DNA of 64,000 nucleotides from Brachyhypopomus gauderio (lineage: Eukaryota; Chordata; Actinopteri; Gymnotiformes; Hypopomidae). The stretch spans positions 13,741,858-13,805,857 of the forward strand of contig NC_135218.1 in assembly GCF_052324685.1 (NCBI RefSeq), written 5' to 3'. The first letter of the stretch is position 1, and every line of letters begins with the position of its first letter. A model generated the notes under the pieces. That model made no database searches. It saw only the letters and a program-made list of their open reading frames with translations, and was not told where the DNA came from. A program made the position numbers and the translations under genes. Below, piece after piece: positions 51,801 through 64,000 of this stretch.

Positions 51801-54800
51801 GACGAGCGATCCACGATCACCTCGCCGCCCGAGAAGTTCTCGTGAAAGTCTTTCTGCTCCAAATACAACCTGAGGAGGATCAAGACGATATCTGAAGGGT
51901 CGCGATGCGATGCCTTCGTCCTAACCAAGACATTTAGTTCAGGATTTGTGCAGAATTTTTTCCATTCTTAATTACATTGTGACTGAGGGGTTCAGTCTCA
52001 AATGCTTTCGTTTTTCACAGCATGAATTGAAATCCTAGAACATGAATTAAACTCCTAGAATATGGTGTGGTGTGATCTCCTGGGGTTCTCTGGGTTGGAT
52101 GAGATCATCACCTGGCGAAGTTGATAGCCAGCAGAGGGTCATGGATGTCATCCAGCTCCAGGTGACGTGCTACAATGGACTGCATCTTAATAAGGCTCCT
52201 TTTGGTAGCTTGTTGCTCGGTTACCGTGTCCGTAGGGGACTCCTCACCGCGGCGCAGACGTGTCTGCACCGACTCCAGAAAGAGCGTATAAATACTTTTC
52301 CTTTCAGCGTCTGAGAGTGGGGAGCACACACACATGGATGCACAAACAAAAACTCAGCATCGTACAAATGTTCAACAATTCCATATCAACACTGATAGTG
52401 TAGTAGAAATGTTTACTACGGTTGAACAAATTATGAATTATTCTGCTCCGTTTAGGACCACTAATCCAAATCCTATCTCCATGCTAAACCTAATAGTAAA
52501 ACCTTAGAACACCTAAGGCAAACTGATCTGGGGTCTGGGTGTCTTACCCTAATCACCTTACGCATGATTATAGCGTCCGAGCACACGGACAATGTACAGA
52601 ATGCAGACGGCGTGAAACATAATGTGATCAAGCCCAGCTGTCGCCCGTGGGCCCCGAGGCTGACCTCTGGAGGAGCCGTCGGCCGCCTCCACCTCCTTGC
52701 AGTCCAGGTTCTTCAGGAGCTGCATGGACTTGCCGGCCATGATGATCTGCTTGAGGACGGGCTTGAGGAAGGACACCATGGTGTGCTGCCTGGAGCTCTG
52801 CTCTCCCCCCGAGCTCCCGCTAGCCGCATCGCTCAGCCTCTCCTCGCTCTCCACCGTCTCAGACACGCTGTACAGCGTGTAGGTGGCGTACCAGAAGTCC
52901 CTGTGGTTCACGGGGACGTCCTTGTTCCTGACGGACATGCCTCAGAAGCTTAGGTGTATGAAGTTAGTTTAGTGGGTAATGGCTGACTAACTGAATTTGG
53001 ACGGCGTCTACAAAAAGCTCTGGAACTGTAAACTATTTTTAACAAAATCATGAACTGGAACTCATAAAAAAGTGTTGCTTGAGTATATTTCCACAGATGT
53101 CAGTATTTCTAGAGTTCTAGGGACCTTTATGAAGAGGAAGTTGTGGCAACACTATTGGCAAATGTTTCCTGCGGTCTTTCAGATTTATATCTTTAGGCTG
53201 GTGCTCTTATGTGTAAAAAAAATAAAAAAAAATAAAACAACTTAAAATGTAGAGTGCACATCAGTATGACATGTTCTAGTATCCTTCCAGAGATTATTTT
53301 ACCTCTGAATTATGAATTCTTTGGCTGGGTCAAACAAATGACCATGAACAATCCATTCATCCACTATCTCGAGATATGGCCTGACTGTTTCCACCCAGAG
53401 GGAGAAGAGGAGCGCCACCTGGTGAAAGAAAGGGGAGTTGGGCATCAACCATCCTTTTGTTTGTAAAGTAGTAATACATGCGCTATGCTAGTAAAATGCC
53501 AAATCAGTACAGGACAAGGGTGCCAAGCATAAAGAACCAGTTCACAAAAATGTACCCAAACCAACACAGCCATATTAGTGTCTTCCCCAAACACAGAATC
53601 AGAAATTTGTTCACAAGGATTAATTCAAACGTTAAAAGGCACACATGGTCATTTGCTTAGTCATTTGCACGAGTAAACTTACAGACTGCTCGGAAGCTTC
53701 CCCCACACTGTCGTACTCAATGATGGCCTTGTAGAGGGTGTTGAGCAGGTGGGAGGCTCGTACCACGTTTGGTGTGGCGGGGGGGACTTCCGCCACCCCC
53801 GTGCAGAAAACCCTGTGCAGCACCGTGATCTGAGACAGGTGCAGGCTGAGGCGCTCCAGCACAGACGACAAAGTTACCGTTTCATCTACATCCAGGGCAA
53901 CAGGAACCACCAATCAGCAACACACTGGGAAACGCCATTGTTAAGGGGCGAACCCTTGACATAACATATTACTCACCGATATCATTTTACAAATGAAAAC
54001 GTGCATTACCTTTGCCAATGATCTCTCTCTCAATGGCAGTGAGCTCCTCCTTAAAGGTGGTAAAGTATTTGTACAGTGCCCATACAAAGGCTTGATATGT
54101 TCTGAATGGAGGCTCTGCGCTCTTCCGGGAGGAAGAGGAAGAGGAGGAGGAAGAGTTGAGGCCAGGAGGACATGGCTCTGCACTGTGGCCCGTCACCTCA
54201 TCGATGAACCTCTGGAGGCGGAAAACCGCTTGGCCATAGGCTGCTATATGTTCCAGCACCGAACGCAGACAATTCTGCATTGTAGTGAGAAAGATAGACA
54301 TGCACACACACAATAATAGCACATGAATCCATCTCAGCCTACATATAAACAAAAAAAAGCATTTAAGTGCCCTAGTGTTTAACCACAGACAAGAATACTG
54401 TAATGTCTAGGAAAACGGTCACTAGTCACTCTGTATTCTCCATTCCCATTAAATGAATATAATGACATTTCTGAGATATTTCACACTGACATTTTAGATT
54501 CTCCAAGAGGCTTGAAAAAAAGGTTTTGAGCATCACACAGAAGAATTAATAAAACACGGGGAAAAAAACGCATTCGCTCACATTGGTCAAGTGGGTGACA
54601 ACCACATCATTCCTCACGCTCACTTTACCATCGTGGTGATGAAATATGAAAAGCTTCTTAACACCTGACAAGAGCCTCAAAAGACAAACGAAAGCAAAAA
54701 AGGTTAATAGTGACACTCTCACTTCTCCATATGGTAAGCAGAAAAAAAGCTACGAACTACTACTGGGATTCAGAAACCAACTACCATGAAACTGACAAAC

Positions 54801-57110
54801 CGGTATGGTATCAATCACCCGCTTAATGTGAGCTTAATGTGGCTGTACTACACTAAGATTTAGTACAAGACAGATGGCTGTTTAGTAAAGAATAAATGGA
54901 TTCATTAAACATTTATAAATGAATTAATACATTCTAAGAACCTCTTCCAGACTTACCATAAAGTCTCCCGAATGACTTGAGATTCAGTGACAAAAGCCTT
55001 TTCTTCAGGCTGGTAGAGGGGGTCTGTGTTGTACAGATGCTGGTCCCTGCAGAGACAGACAGGGCAACATTCTTCTCAGTATACACAAACCCAGCCTGAA
55101 ACATGAATCAAATGAATCGTCCCAACAGATTAGAGATTCAATTTGCATTTGCTCTCTTTGTGTGTTTTAGAATACTTGGTCATAAAAACATTGTTCCCCA
55201 AATCACTAAACAAAGCTAACTGTTCAAACAGAAGACAGCTCAAACAGAAGAGCATAAATGATCTTATACCAAGATAGATCAGATTATCCATTTCTCTAAA
55301 AAGTATTAAGATATATTTCTTAAAGCGATCAAAGTATATGACTGAAAGTCAAAAGAATAGTAGAATAATTGTGGCTAGGGTTTGTCTCACCAAACATTGA
55401 GCAGGTTGGAGTGGAGATGGAGGCTGTGTGGGAATCGGGGTGAGTGGGGAACCCAGTACGGGGTCACCACATGCAGCTCTAGCCAAGCCCTGGAGTCCGG
55501 CTCACCCACTACAAAAACAAGCCCAGTCAATTACATCAACAACACAAAGACACAGATTGTTTCAACTGTACAGGTTATTATAATTTAAATAAAACAGTTT
55601 GTGGGTCTCTTATTAAAATGTGCTTCATTAAAGCCTTTCTGGAGCATGCAAGACGTTTTATGTGATCTATAATTAGAGTGTCTAATGTAATTACTGCTGT
55701 TAATATAGTGTGCTTACCAGTCCAGGACACTTGCACAGTCTTACTGGTCTGCTCTTGTTCTTCTTGTGGTGTTCTGTCCACCTGTATCCCAGAATCCTCT
55801 CTGCTGATGAGCTGCTGACCTTCATCTTCTTCACTCTCATCTTCTGACCACTCCTTTAATGCCACCATATGCAAATTACAATTTTGTCAGTTATTTCAGG
55901 CAAATATGTGCACCAGGATATGCATCTGGCCAATACGCATTCAGCACACACTAAACACATGTGACATTTAAAACTTATTTTAAGATCATTTGGGTAAAAG
56001 GGACCTTTCATCAAGTGTAACAATGATATTAAATAAAGCTATTATTGATATCAGCACTATGTAAGATCAGGCACATCCGATTCAGTGCATGCAAATGTAT
56101 GATTAGCATATAAGCCACAGGGGAAACAAAAGAAAACATTTGTACTCACTGGAGTGTCTGGGAAAGGACCAATGTCAAGCTCTTCACCTTCCATTAAGTA
56201 TTTAGCCCAGTCAAAATCATCTTCTTTTTCTGCATTAAAAATAATTTTACTCAAGGGTTTAAAATCTTGCTCCTCCTGTTGTCTGTCCGTGCTGAAAGAA
56301 AATATGTGCATGAAAACTCACCTGATTCTTTTAGCCTGGGCCTTTCACTGTAGTTTGTATTAGATGGTGAATCAGACAAACAGAGTAATAAGGCCAGGAT
56401 ACTGTAGTGGATATCAGTCTGTATTAATCAGAGAGAAAAGGCAACTTTCAGTACATATACTAAGTAGTATAACATAGTGGAATAATATGGTCTTTCATTA
56501 TCTTACCATGGAGCCCTCAGTATTAGGTAGAGGTGAGTTCAGGAATTCCTTAGTTAGTCTCATCCAGCTGTCTGCTTTACACACGTCTGAGTGCACCATG
56601 AGTTTCTCATAGATCCTGAGTAGCAATGAGCAGTTAACCAAACGTTAATATTAGAAATTATCAAATAAAACCAGAATACTTGTATATAAATATGGGGAGC
56701 GGAGCTAAAATCAAGTTCTTACCCATTTATTGAGTGCTGAACTTTGTGGCTGCTCGCATCTAGAAAATGGTGAAACCTGCCCAGTATTGGGAGAATAAAG
56801 ACACGAGTTATACATGTAGTACAAACGTAGTAACAGCTGACAGAACTGCAGAGGAATGCAGCTTTGGAGGGAAAAGTACAAAGTGCCATGAGATCCCAGT
56901 GTGTGTGTCTATATATATATATATGGTACATGCATTATATATATATAAGTACATGTATATTTACAAATATCCTTACCGGAAATTTGACCAAGCGAATTTG
57001 AGAGCCGTTTGGAAGTTGTGGTCGTCTTCGTGTGTGATGCCACTCAGGTGCATCACGAGTCTCCTCACCTCTTTATCTTGTTCTTTTTCGAACTTAGTCC
57101 AGTGTGCCAT
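48899..57110 (-). CDS. TUBGCP5: TUBGCP5, gamma-tubulin complex component 5, complete
   Basis: GCP5 is one of the GRIP-domain proteins of the gamma-tubulin ring complex that nucleates microtubules at centrosomes. Coding exons: 57110-56977, 56776-56723, 56615-56507, 56418-56322, 56229-56150, 55853-55718, 55508-55391, 55046-54957, 54675-54582, 54274-54010, 53885-53683, 53418-53303, 52927-52665, 52310-52112, 51869-51681, 51526-51344, 51237-51153, 51027-50907, 50668-50517, 50363-50238, 50140-50052, 49685-49585, 48945-48899. They chain in phase to 1016 aa (human 1024). Landmarks: N-terminal FDWAKYLMEGEELDIGPF, SREDSGIQVDRTP, the GRIP1 part from about residue 270 (CLRSVLEHIAAYGQAVFRLQ, YQAFVWALYKYF), and the GRIP2 part with SFLNVQLQEAVGQR, MKVLNL and FKNCHMFLVTILNKAVCRGS, ending GFEQC. 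A serine run follows in the exon at 54274. The intron at 56230-56321 is only 92 nt. Poly(A) signal candidate on the minus strand at 48515-48520. Confidence 0.97.
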
Positions 57111-58250
57111 TATTATCTGAGGGCTTTAGCACAAGCTACCGCTGGGGTACTAGGCTACTTCAACCACTAGTCATGCAAAATTGTTCTTCAAAAGCCACTT
57201 CACTCAAATGCAAAATAAACGAGCTCTATTACTGCCCTGTCACACATATGACGCCCATATCTGTTTAAACTAGGCAGCTAGCTACTCAAGCTAACACACC
57301 ACAGCTAGCTGTCCTAGCTACCAGCAGTCTCGTTTTAGCTTTAGTCATCTCGTTTGCAAATGTAGCCGCTCCTTGGAGATGTAGCTAGACGTTGCGGACA
57401 ATTTCAACACAGTGTCCGGTTCGGCGGACCCCACTGAACCGATACGGGGAGCTCAGCAGGCAGCCGGAGCCTGTGGTGTGTGTGTTAACGGGACGCCTGC
57501 TAGCTCCCCAGCCCAGTCCACTTTTACCGCTCGAGTGTTATGATGCTACTTCTGTGGTGGAACACAACGAGGGTTGGCAGCTCTTTACCGCCACCTACAG
57601 TCCGCACTCGGACTCGCCCTCAACTCGAATGTGATGCACATGCAGCTACAGCATCAAGAGGAACGTTTGTATTTATTATTACAGTACGTGTGCTGCCCGT
57701 GTCATCGGAACCATGAGCTTCGTGGTACTAACACCTTGCTCAGGTGAGCATGAACGTGTTCACGTATTACTACACGGTTACTGTGCCATGCTAATGTGTA
57801 CCCTGAACCAAATATAAATGGAGGTATGTTGTAAAGTTGTAAGGCCTATTGATTTACTAAAGAATATAGCGGAATTTAGAAAATCAGGAAACGTATCTGG
57901 AAGTGAGGGCATAGAATATTATTTCAACCATAGATTTCATTTGAATAAGTTTTTTAGTAGACCATAGAGTAGAACAGAGTTGAAATGAAGCATATTGTGT
58001 TTACATATATTTACACCTAATATAATTATATTTTTCTATAAATCCTAATCTGGAGCCCGGTGTTTACATGTATAATTACTGGTTATGTGTGGTGAGAGCA
58101 TCAAATTTAACGCATTATTTTTCTGCGCTGATATTCGCCCATTCATACAGCTTTTAAGTATTTTTGGCAGACTTTCCCTCCAATCTGACGAATGCAGCGG
58201 TTATTGTGCGGACATGTGACATGAGCTCTTATTTTGGTGGTGGGTAGTCC

Positions 58251-58284
<34 letters not shown>

Positions 58285-58402
58285 ACCCCCCCTCCCCCCC
58301 CCCCTCCTCCAAATGCTGCTGAAGGTGTCGTAGATGTTCATACAGGGGCGCCAGATCTCGTTGAACACACATCGTCGGGACGAGGCGTCGTTCTCTGGAG
58401 AA
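57111..58402. other. TUBGCP5-CHST7 head-to-head spacer
   Basis: Holds the TUBGCP5 promoter (57111-57650, moderately GC, no motif I would assert), an AT-rich middle, and C-rich/CA tracts at 58248-58310 just before CHST7. No other gene is supported. Confidence 0.5.
57712..57744 (+). other. Exon-like segment: ATG in good context followed by a strong donor
   Basis: The plus strand reads ACCATGAGCTTCG..., open for ten codons up to TCAG followed by GTGAGC. It could be a noncoding/uORF-bearing first exon of the CHST7 transcript (acceptor candidates precede 58334 and 58346), or chance. Joining to the second acceptor does not keep the CHST7 frame. Confidence 0.2.
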
Positions 58403-59719
58403 ATGAAGAGGAAGCTCCATAAGAAGTACATCATCCTAATAATCGGATACTCCGTAGTCTTACTCCTCATCCCGTACGTGCTGGACTACCGCAGCAGATC
58501 GGCTCACGTCAAACACGGACTGCAACAGCAGAGATGTCCCGATCTGGAGAACACGATGGCACTGTGGAATAACGGAGACAGACCGGGCGGCTCCAACGAC
58601 ACCGCGGAGGAGATCGGCAACAGGAGTCGGTCCAGATCGCACATATACGTGCACGCCACATGGAGGACGGGCTCGTCGTTTCTGGGCGAGTTGTTCAACC
58701 AGCACCCGGACGTGTTCTACCTGTACGAGCCCATGTGGACCATGTGGCAGGCTCTCTACCCGGGGGACGCCGGCAGCCTCCAGGGAGCCGTCCGTGACAT
58801 GATGAACTCACTTTTCCGCTGTGATTTCTCGGTTTTAAAACTCTACGCTGGTTCGGCCAATATAAGCACGTCTTTTATATTCGGCTGGAAGACCAATAAG
58901 GTGATTTGTTCCGAACCTCTTTGCGGTGCGTATAAAAAGCAGGACGTGGGGCTGGTACAGGGGGACGTGTGTGGCAAGTGTAAGGCGAGAGATATTAAAG
59001 AGCTGGAGAGGGAGTGTAAGAAGTATCCGGTGGTGGTGATCAAGGACGTGAGGGTTCTGGACCTCGGGGTTCTGGTGCCGTTGATGCGAGACCCCACCAT
59101 CAATCTGCAGATCGTACAGTTATTCCGAGATCCACGGGCGGTTCACAACTCGAGGTTGAAATCCAAGCTGGCACTGGTCAAGGAGAGCATACAGGTGATC
59201 AGGAGCAAGAAGCAGAGTGATAAATACAAGCGCCTTCTGGTGCCCAACAGCAGGGTGAACCGAGCCGAGAACTACGTGGCCAGCGCCATGGAGCTGATCT
59301 GCGACAACTGGCTAAACGACATGTTGCTGGTCATGAACGCTCCTCCTTGGGTCAAGCGGAATTACATGCGGATACGGTACGAAGATCTGGTTTTGCGTCC
59401 CGTGGAGGAGTTACAGAGGCTGTATCGTTTCTCAAACCTCACGGTATCTCCAGCTCTGCAGAAGTTTGTGCTGAACATGACCCACGGGCAGGGCTATTCT
59501 TCAGACAAACCCTTTCTCATATCTTCGAGAGACGCGAAAGAAGCCATATTTGCATGGAGAGAACGACTGAATGTTGAGCAGATCAATCAAGTTGAAGCCT
59601 ACTGTAGTGAGGTGATGCGCCAGTTGGGCTACCAGAGAAGAAATATGGATCAGACATACAGTAAGAACCTCACTACCACACCAGACTTACCTACAGATAA
59701 ATACCAACCTTTCAAATAA
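58403..59719 (+). CDS. CHST7: CHST7-like carbohydrate (GlcNAc/GalNAc 6-O) sulfotransferase
   Basis: An intronless 438-aa type II Golgi enzyme that moves sulfate from PAPS to the C6 hydroxyl of N-acetylhexosamines in glycans. Residues 9-27 (YIILIIGYSVVLLLIPYVL) form the signal anchor after a short basic tail. The 5'-phosphosulfate loop WRTGSSF is at 87-93 and the 3'-phosphate motif FRDPRAVHNSR at 241-251; IYVHATWRTGSSFLGELF and VVVIKDVRVLDLGVLVPLMR match CHST7 better than CHST2/4/5. Human CHST7 is 486 aa. I chose the ATG at 58403 because it precedes the basic-hydrophobic anchor; an in-frame ATG at 58334 would add 23 residues. The stop TAA overlaps an AATAAA at 59715. Assignment among GST paralogues rests on recalled motifs. 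Confidence 0.88.
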   Translation: MKRKLHKKYIILIIGYSVVLLLIPYVLDYRSRSAHVKHGLQQQRCPDLENTMALWNNGDRPGGSNDTAEEIGNRSRSRSHIYVHATWRTGSSFLGELFNQHPDVFYLYEPMWTMWQALYPGDAGSLQGAVRDMMNSLFRCDFSVLKLYAGSANISTSFIFGWKTNKVICSEPLCGAYKKQDVGLVQGDVCGKCKARDIKELERECKKYPVVVIKDVRVLDLGVLVPLMRDPTINLQIVQLFRDPRAVHNSRLKSKLALVKESIQVIRSKKQSDKYKRLLVPNSRVNRAENYVASAMELICDNWLNDMLLVMNAPPWVKRNYMRIRYEDLVLRPVEELQRLYRFSNLTVSPALQKFVLNMTHGQGYSSDKPFLISSRDAKEAIFAWRERLNVEQINQVEAYCSEVMRQLGYQRRNMDQTYSKNLTTTPDLPTDKYQPFK

Positions 59720-60553
59720 AAATCTTACAAAATAAATAAGCAAAACCTACTGGGGGACTAACAGTTTAAATTGGACTTTGACTGTATAATACCGTAATCT
59801 AATAAGAATATATTAGATTGATGTTCTACCGGCATAGTTACATGGTCCAACTGGACTGCACGTCACACTTAAACCAGATTAGTAGGCAAAAACTTACACT
59901 GATCACAGCTTGGTTTCACAGTCAGTTTATTATTGGGGGGGAACAGTATGAACATTATCTCAAGCATAGCACTGTTAGTGTCATGGTTTTGTAAGTCCTT
60001 AAGAACAGACTCTCCTTTCTCACTTTTTAGAATATAGTTATATATTTATGTAAATTTCCAGGCCACAACCAAAAAGAGCAGGACAGAGGTAACAGTGACG
60101 AACCACTTGTAGATAGAAAAAAGGAAGTAACTTGTAGGAACTGAGACAAAAATAGATTCTATCTTGTTCTTATATATGTGTATATGTAAAATGTCTCGCC
60201 TGGAACTGGAAAGGTGTACTTGGCAATTTTCATTTTATTTTACTAGATTATTATTTTTTTAATAATGTAATAGGAAGTAGTGAACTCTTTACAAAAGATG
60301 TAGACAACATAATTGTATGTTAAATTAAAGTAGGGTAAGTAAGTTAAATATATAATCTTTAGAACAGATTATGCATCTAATGATTGTGTTCATCATTGGT
60401 ATATAATTTGAGCATGTCAAAGTGACGTGACTGCAAAATGGGCAATGTAGACCACAGAACAGCTGGTTCTGTCAACAGTGCCACAGTCACCATTTATTGA
60501 GTTCATAACACAGCAGTGAGATTTTTATGTTGTTTACAAGCTTTAGAAGTGGA

Positions 60554-60589
<36 letters not shown>

Positions 60590-61789
60590 CCTGCTCAGTT
60601 CTCTTAACTCCACGAAAACCACTAGAATCAGGTGACAAACTTTGTGCTACTTAGCAAAGTAAACAGTTCATCTACTTTCCTTTTCCATCAAGCCGGGTTG
60701 AGGAAAACTGCAACTACATTTGCCATGACATACAGTTCCCTTAGAGTTAGTGGGGGCATATTGAACATGGAACAGTCTATCGCAAGGCAATAAACGTACA
60801 ACCCACAGTGAATTGCAGGTCAGCCTGGTGAAACTGGGTCATAACTGGGTTAGTCTAGTGTAAGCTTGGACTCCTGGCCTAACTGGTTTTTGTTTGTTTG
60901 TTTGGTAGAGAAAATACAATCATGTTGTTATTTTATATTTTTAATGTGCCTTTAATTTCAAAATGCTTAGTTGCTGACACAGTGATATTTTCTTAGCTGT
61001 TATGGACGCAAGTAGCCATTTAATTTACCTAAAGACTGATTAGCCATTACCCACCTTTTAAAACTTAGCTGTGATTGTTAGCCCAGCTGCCGAGGTTGCA
61101 AATGTAACTGTAGCCGTCTTGGGTTGTGAATGGCCAAGTTCTCAGAAGGGTCTGAATAGGGCCTCATTTTCACTGCCGGCCCCAAGTATCCCAACGGAAT
61201 CAGGAAATGGCAAGAACTCACACATTCCTGTGATGACACGTGGCTGAACCACGCTCATTCAGGACAGATCAGAGTAGTGCTCCACTTCTGAAGGGGAGTG
61301 ACACTCGTAACATCAAACACTTGGGCAGTTTCCTTCTTAATGTGACTTTGTTTAATTAACAGTCTCTGCAGTGCGTTTGGACCCGATGACAAACTGAGCA
61401 GCAAGTAGTTCTACTCGCCAAACAGAAATAACATTTATTTTTCTGCTGCTCTGCTAAACATCTCCACAATTACACCAATTTTATGTTAGAGGAAATCTTA
61501 AAGCAACCATAGCGTGGCAGTCATCTTTACAAGTGCGTTGCACCTCTGGTACTGTGAGAAACAAAGATTGTGATTCAGGAGTCAGTACAGCAGCAGACTA
61601 ATAACAGTAATAATGAGAACATTATCTTCAATTTGTCTTGCTTCGTTCCAGGGGCTTGAAGAGGAGGAGGAGGATGGGGAGAGCAAAGGCCAGGGAGGTG
61701 GAGCTGAAGCTGCAGATGTAGGTGTGAAGACCAACACAGCTCCAGAAGACTCATGTGCATTTCCTTTGTGGGACAGGCCTCCATTGCTG

Positions 61790-61935
61790 TGGAGGTGGAA
61801 CCAGAGAGTAAGGGCCTACCACAGTTGTAGGGATGGAGTCAGAGACAAAGGGCTACCACAGCTGTGGGGGTGGAGTCAGAGACTAAGGGCCAACCACAGC
61901 TGTGGGGGTGGAGTCAGAGACTAAGGGCCTATCAC
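61790..61935. repeat. ~36/37-bp tandem repeat, about 4 copies
   Basis: Units of CCACAGCTGTGGGGGTGGAG plus TCAGAGACTAAGGGCCAA with divergence in the first copies. Each unit carries the palindrome CCACAGCTGTGG. Confidence 0.9.
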
Positions 61936-62136
61936 AGAGAGACCCGGCAGCCTCCGTAGCTCCAAGTGGTGTGGTCAGTGAAACGGAACCATTGTGTGGG
62001 TCAAGACACCCCCAGGTCTCAGATGATGCTGACCAAAAACCCCTATAAGAATAAAAAAACACTAAGAGTGATGTTGAGATTGAACACAAGGTTCTATAAA
62101 GGAAGGACCGATAACAGCATGTTAGCGAGGGCCAAA

Positions 62137-62140
<4 letters not shown>

Positions 62141-62168
<28 letters not shown>
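62141..62168. repeat. (GT)n microsatellite
   Basis: Fourteen GT units, then ATGTGTGTG. Confidence 0.95.
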
Positions 62169-62175
<7 letters not shown>

Positions 62176-62830
62176 TGCACTCATTCTGGACTGTGCGTTT
62201 AGCTATCCTTTTATCCATGACACACTATTTTGAGTGTCCCAAGAACTGTAAGAGTAACCTACCTAACCTAATGTAAGAGTAACCTACATTCCTAGAAACC
62301 GTTCCAAAAGCATACAGAAACACTTCTGTTCCAGTGTAGCAGTGTGCGTGGACACTGCAAAGCCACTAATGGGGAGTCACGTGCACAAACGCAACTAAAG
62401 AGACACACTGTTCCCTTCTGACTCCAGTCAACCGGAGTCTTCCCCTTGCCGGTGTGGAACTGTTTTGTAGCCAAATGAAATGCCTTAGTGATCACAAACT
62501 CCTCCACCAGTCCAGCCTGCAGCGTGTGCAACAAGCACACAGTGCATGTTGGTTTTTGAGGCTTGGAGGTTGTAACAGACAGTAGTCAGAACATTGCAGA
62601 AATGTGATTGCTATTTAGAGCATCAATGTAGTGCTGACCTCTGTTGGCAGGCTGCCCTTTTGATCAACAGTAACAATATTACCATTTCATGTTACTTTCA
62701 CAATAAGCCATGGTTACCATCTTAGAATGACTAACATCTATTTTATTGACAAATTCTGTTGCATCTTCTGTGAATGATGATATTTATGAATACACCTTGT
62801 AAATAAAGACATTTGTAGTAAACACTGTGA

Positions 62831-64000
62831 CTGTTTTTATTTGATAACATAAAGCAAATCCCACATATTATATATTGCTTATGTAAACCAGTTCAATACA
62901 CTGAATATTTTCAAAATGCACAATTGTCATACTACAATGCATACCACGGTTTTGTCAGACAGGCCAAGTGCTTTTTTTTTTTAAATAATCTATAATAAGG
63001 GATACTATCAGAGCAATACAGGACATTTGGTATATAGGTACATCACATATTCAAAATATTACCCTGCTTACAGATCTTTGTTTTAAATTAAACAGAGACC
63101 CACATGCGGAACAAGGCAGGTAAGATATGGCAGCTACAGGAGACTGGGAGCATAATCTCAACATATGTACAGATCCGTCGCGTAATGGTCAGGGACACCA
63201 GCCATCAAACGATGAGTCAGTAGACCTCACAGCAGTAAAACCCCATGGGCCTGCAGCAGCTGTATATAGTCACCAAAGTCTCAGGCTGCAGCTGGGTCCT
63301 GATCCCCATTAAAGCGGCGGGGCTGACTCATTCCACCCCAGGAAATTCACTAGCCGAGTCGCCAATTACAAAGTGCAATTATCTGCGACGACCTTTCGGG
63401 CCCCTGGCCGTGACGGCCTTCCTCTGCTGGGGCGCGACTGTGGTTGTAATGTGCAATGCAGGGCCTTTCACTACCATCCTTTCAAAATGGCTTCCTTCAG
63501 CAAACGGGTGGGGGAAGGGGCAGTTCATGGCCGACGTGTGGTCATTTTTCACAGTTTACGTCCAGGTGTGCAGTAGTTCAGCCAGGTGTGATCCAGGAAA
63601 CCAGCCAAGAAGTCTCTCCCATGTTTTATAAAGATTTGCTAATAAAAATCAGAAGGAGTGCAATCCAGTCCCTTTGTGACTGTTAATCATAAAGTATTTG
63701 AAGCAATAGTCATATTCAGCGAAACAAGATGAAGCATAATGCATCAATGACAAAAATAATGATCACATGGGGAGGAAAGTGAGAAACACTGAATCATCTT
63801 AAACTAGGATAATCTGATCATAATGCCAGGATGGGTGGTTCGAACTGTAAATTGATAGGACTTCAAAAGATGGATTACTGTAAATGTTTCCTTTGATACT
63901 GAATCTGTTTAGATTCATCATTGAACTGAAAACGTCCCTACCCCAGACTGTAATCTCGAGTTATACGTCTTAAGGATGTGTTTTTGATAGGTATACAGAG
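62831..64000. other. Right-end intergenic region with a GC-richer island
   Basis: Mostly AT-rich, but about 63160-63640 is GC-richer, non-repetitive and lacks long conserved-looking frames. It may be a noncoding regulatory element or an exon of a gene outside the window. I do not recognise a protein in it. Confidence 0.3.

Larger units (their letters stand above)
59720..62830 (+). other. Possible long CHST7 3' UTR / downstream region
   Basis: AT-rich sequence without a recognisable exon on either strand. Poly(A) signal candidates lie at 59715 (overlapping the stop) and near 62801 (GTAAATAAAGACATTTG). Contains (CA)n at 60568-60590 and the tandem repeat at 61790-61935. UTR extent is inferred. 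Confidence 0.35.

Noticed and set aside
56292..56321. A 30-nt stretch in TUBGCP5 with perfect GTGAGT and TTTCTTTCAG ends, like an ultra-short intron
   Set aside because: Splicing there breaks the frame; using the next acceptor (before 56229) gives a 92-nt intron and restores the conserved EKEDDFDW reading, so the first AG is a decoy.
57392..57634. 80-aa plus-strand frame upstream of TUBGCP5
   Set aside because: No family match, within the promoter region, no supporting splice or poly(A) context.

Overview
The window is vertebrate nuclear DNA, almost certainly from a teleost fish. Genes have many short exons with GT-AG introns. The introns are full of CA/TG microsatellites, minisatellites, tRNA-headed SINEs, a LINE fossil and hAT transposons of kinds common in fish. 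Species cannot be fixed from the sequence; an otophysan fish is only a guess.

The gene order matches the human 15q11.2 BP1-BP2 neighbourhood plus HERC2. From left to right: the 5' end of HERC2 (minus, 605-12755, first ~612 codons, rest outside the window); NIPA1 (plus, 13927-15987); NIPA2 (plus, ~17270-21330); CYFIP1 (minus, ~47.9 kb down to 21417, complete, 30 coding exons, 1253 aa); TUBGCP5 (minus, 57110-48899, complete, 23 coding exons, 1016 aa); and a single-exon CHST7-like sulfotransferase (plus, 58403-59719) with a long possible 3' UTR. A small FN3/transmembrane gene, FNDC9, sits on the opposite strand inside a CYFIP1 intron (29901-30536). I rebuilt the exons by hand from splice sites, codon phase and remembered family sequences. 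The CYFIP1, NIPA2 and TUBGCP5 models close in frame at normal family lengths.

The genes belong to separate processes: ubiquitin ligation (HERC2), magnesium transport (NIPA1/2), WAVE-complex actin control and translational repression (CYFIP1), microtubule nucleation (TUBGCP5) and glycan sulfation (CHST7). They share ancestry of position rather than an operon-like function. HERC2/NIPA1 and TUBGCP5/CHST7 are head to head; NIPA2/CYFIP1 are tail to tail with poly(A) signals about 90 bp apart.

Most notable: (1) a 373-bp hAT MITE with a perfect 8-bp target duplication sits inside the last coding exon of NIPA1 and brings in stops, so NIPA1 looks broken in this haplotype. (2) Two CYFIP1 minisatellites (29 bp and 62/65 bp) are tandem copies of the adjacent exon end plus its 5' splice site, giving long rows of decoy donors; a third array starts 4 nt after another donor. 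(3) FNDC9 is nested in CYFIP1 here, whereas in human it is nested in CYFIP2. (4) A telomere-like, potentially G-quadruplex-forming tract lies 28 nt upstream of a CYFIP1 acceptor, and UG repeats abut several acceptors in HERC2 and CYFIP1.
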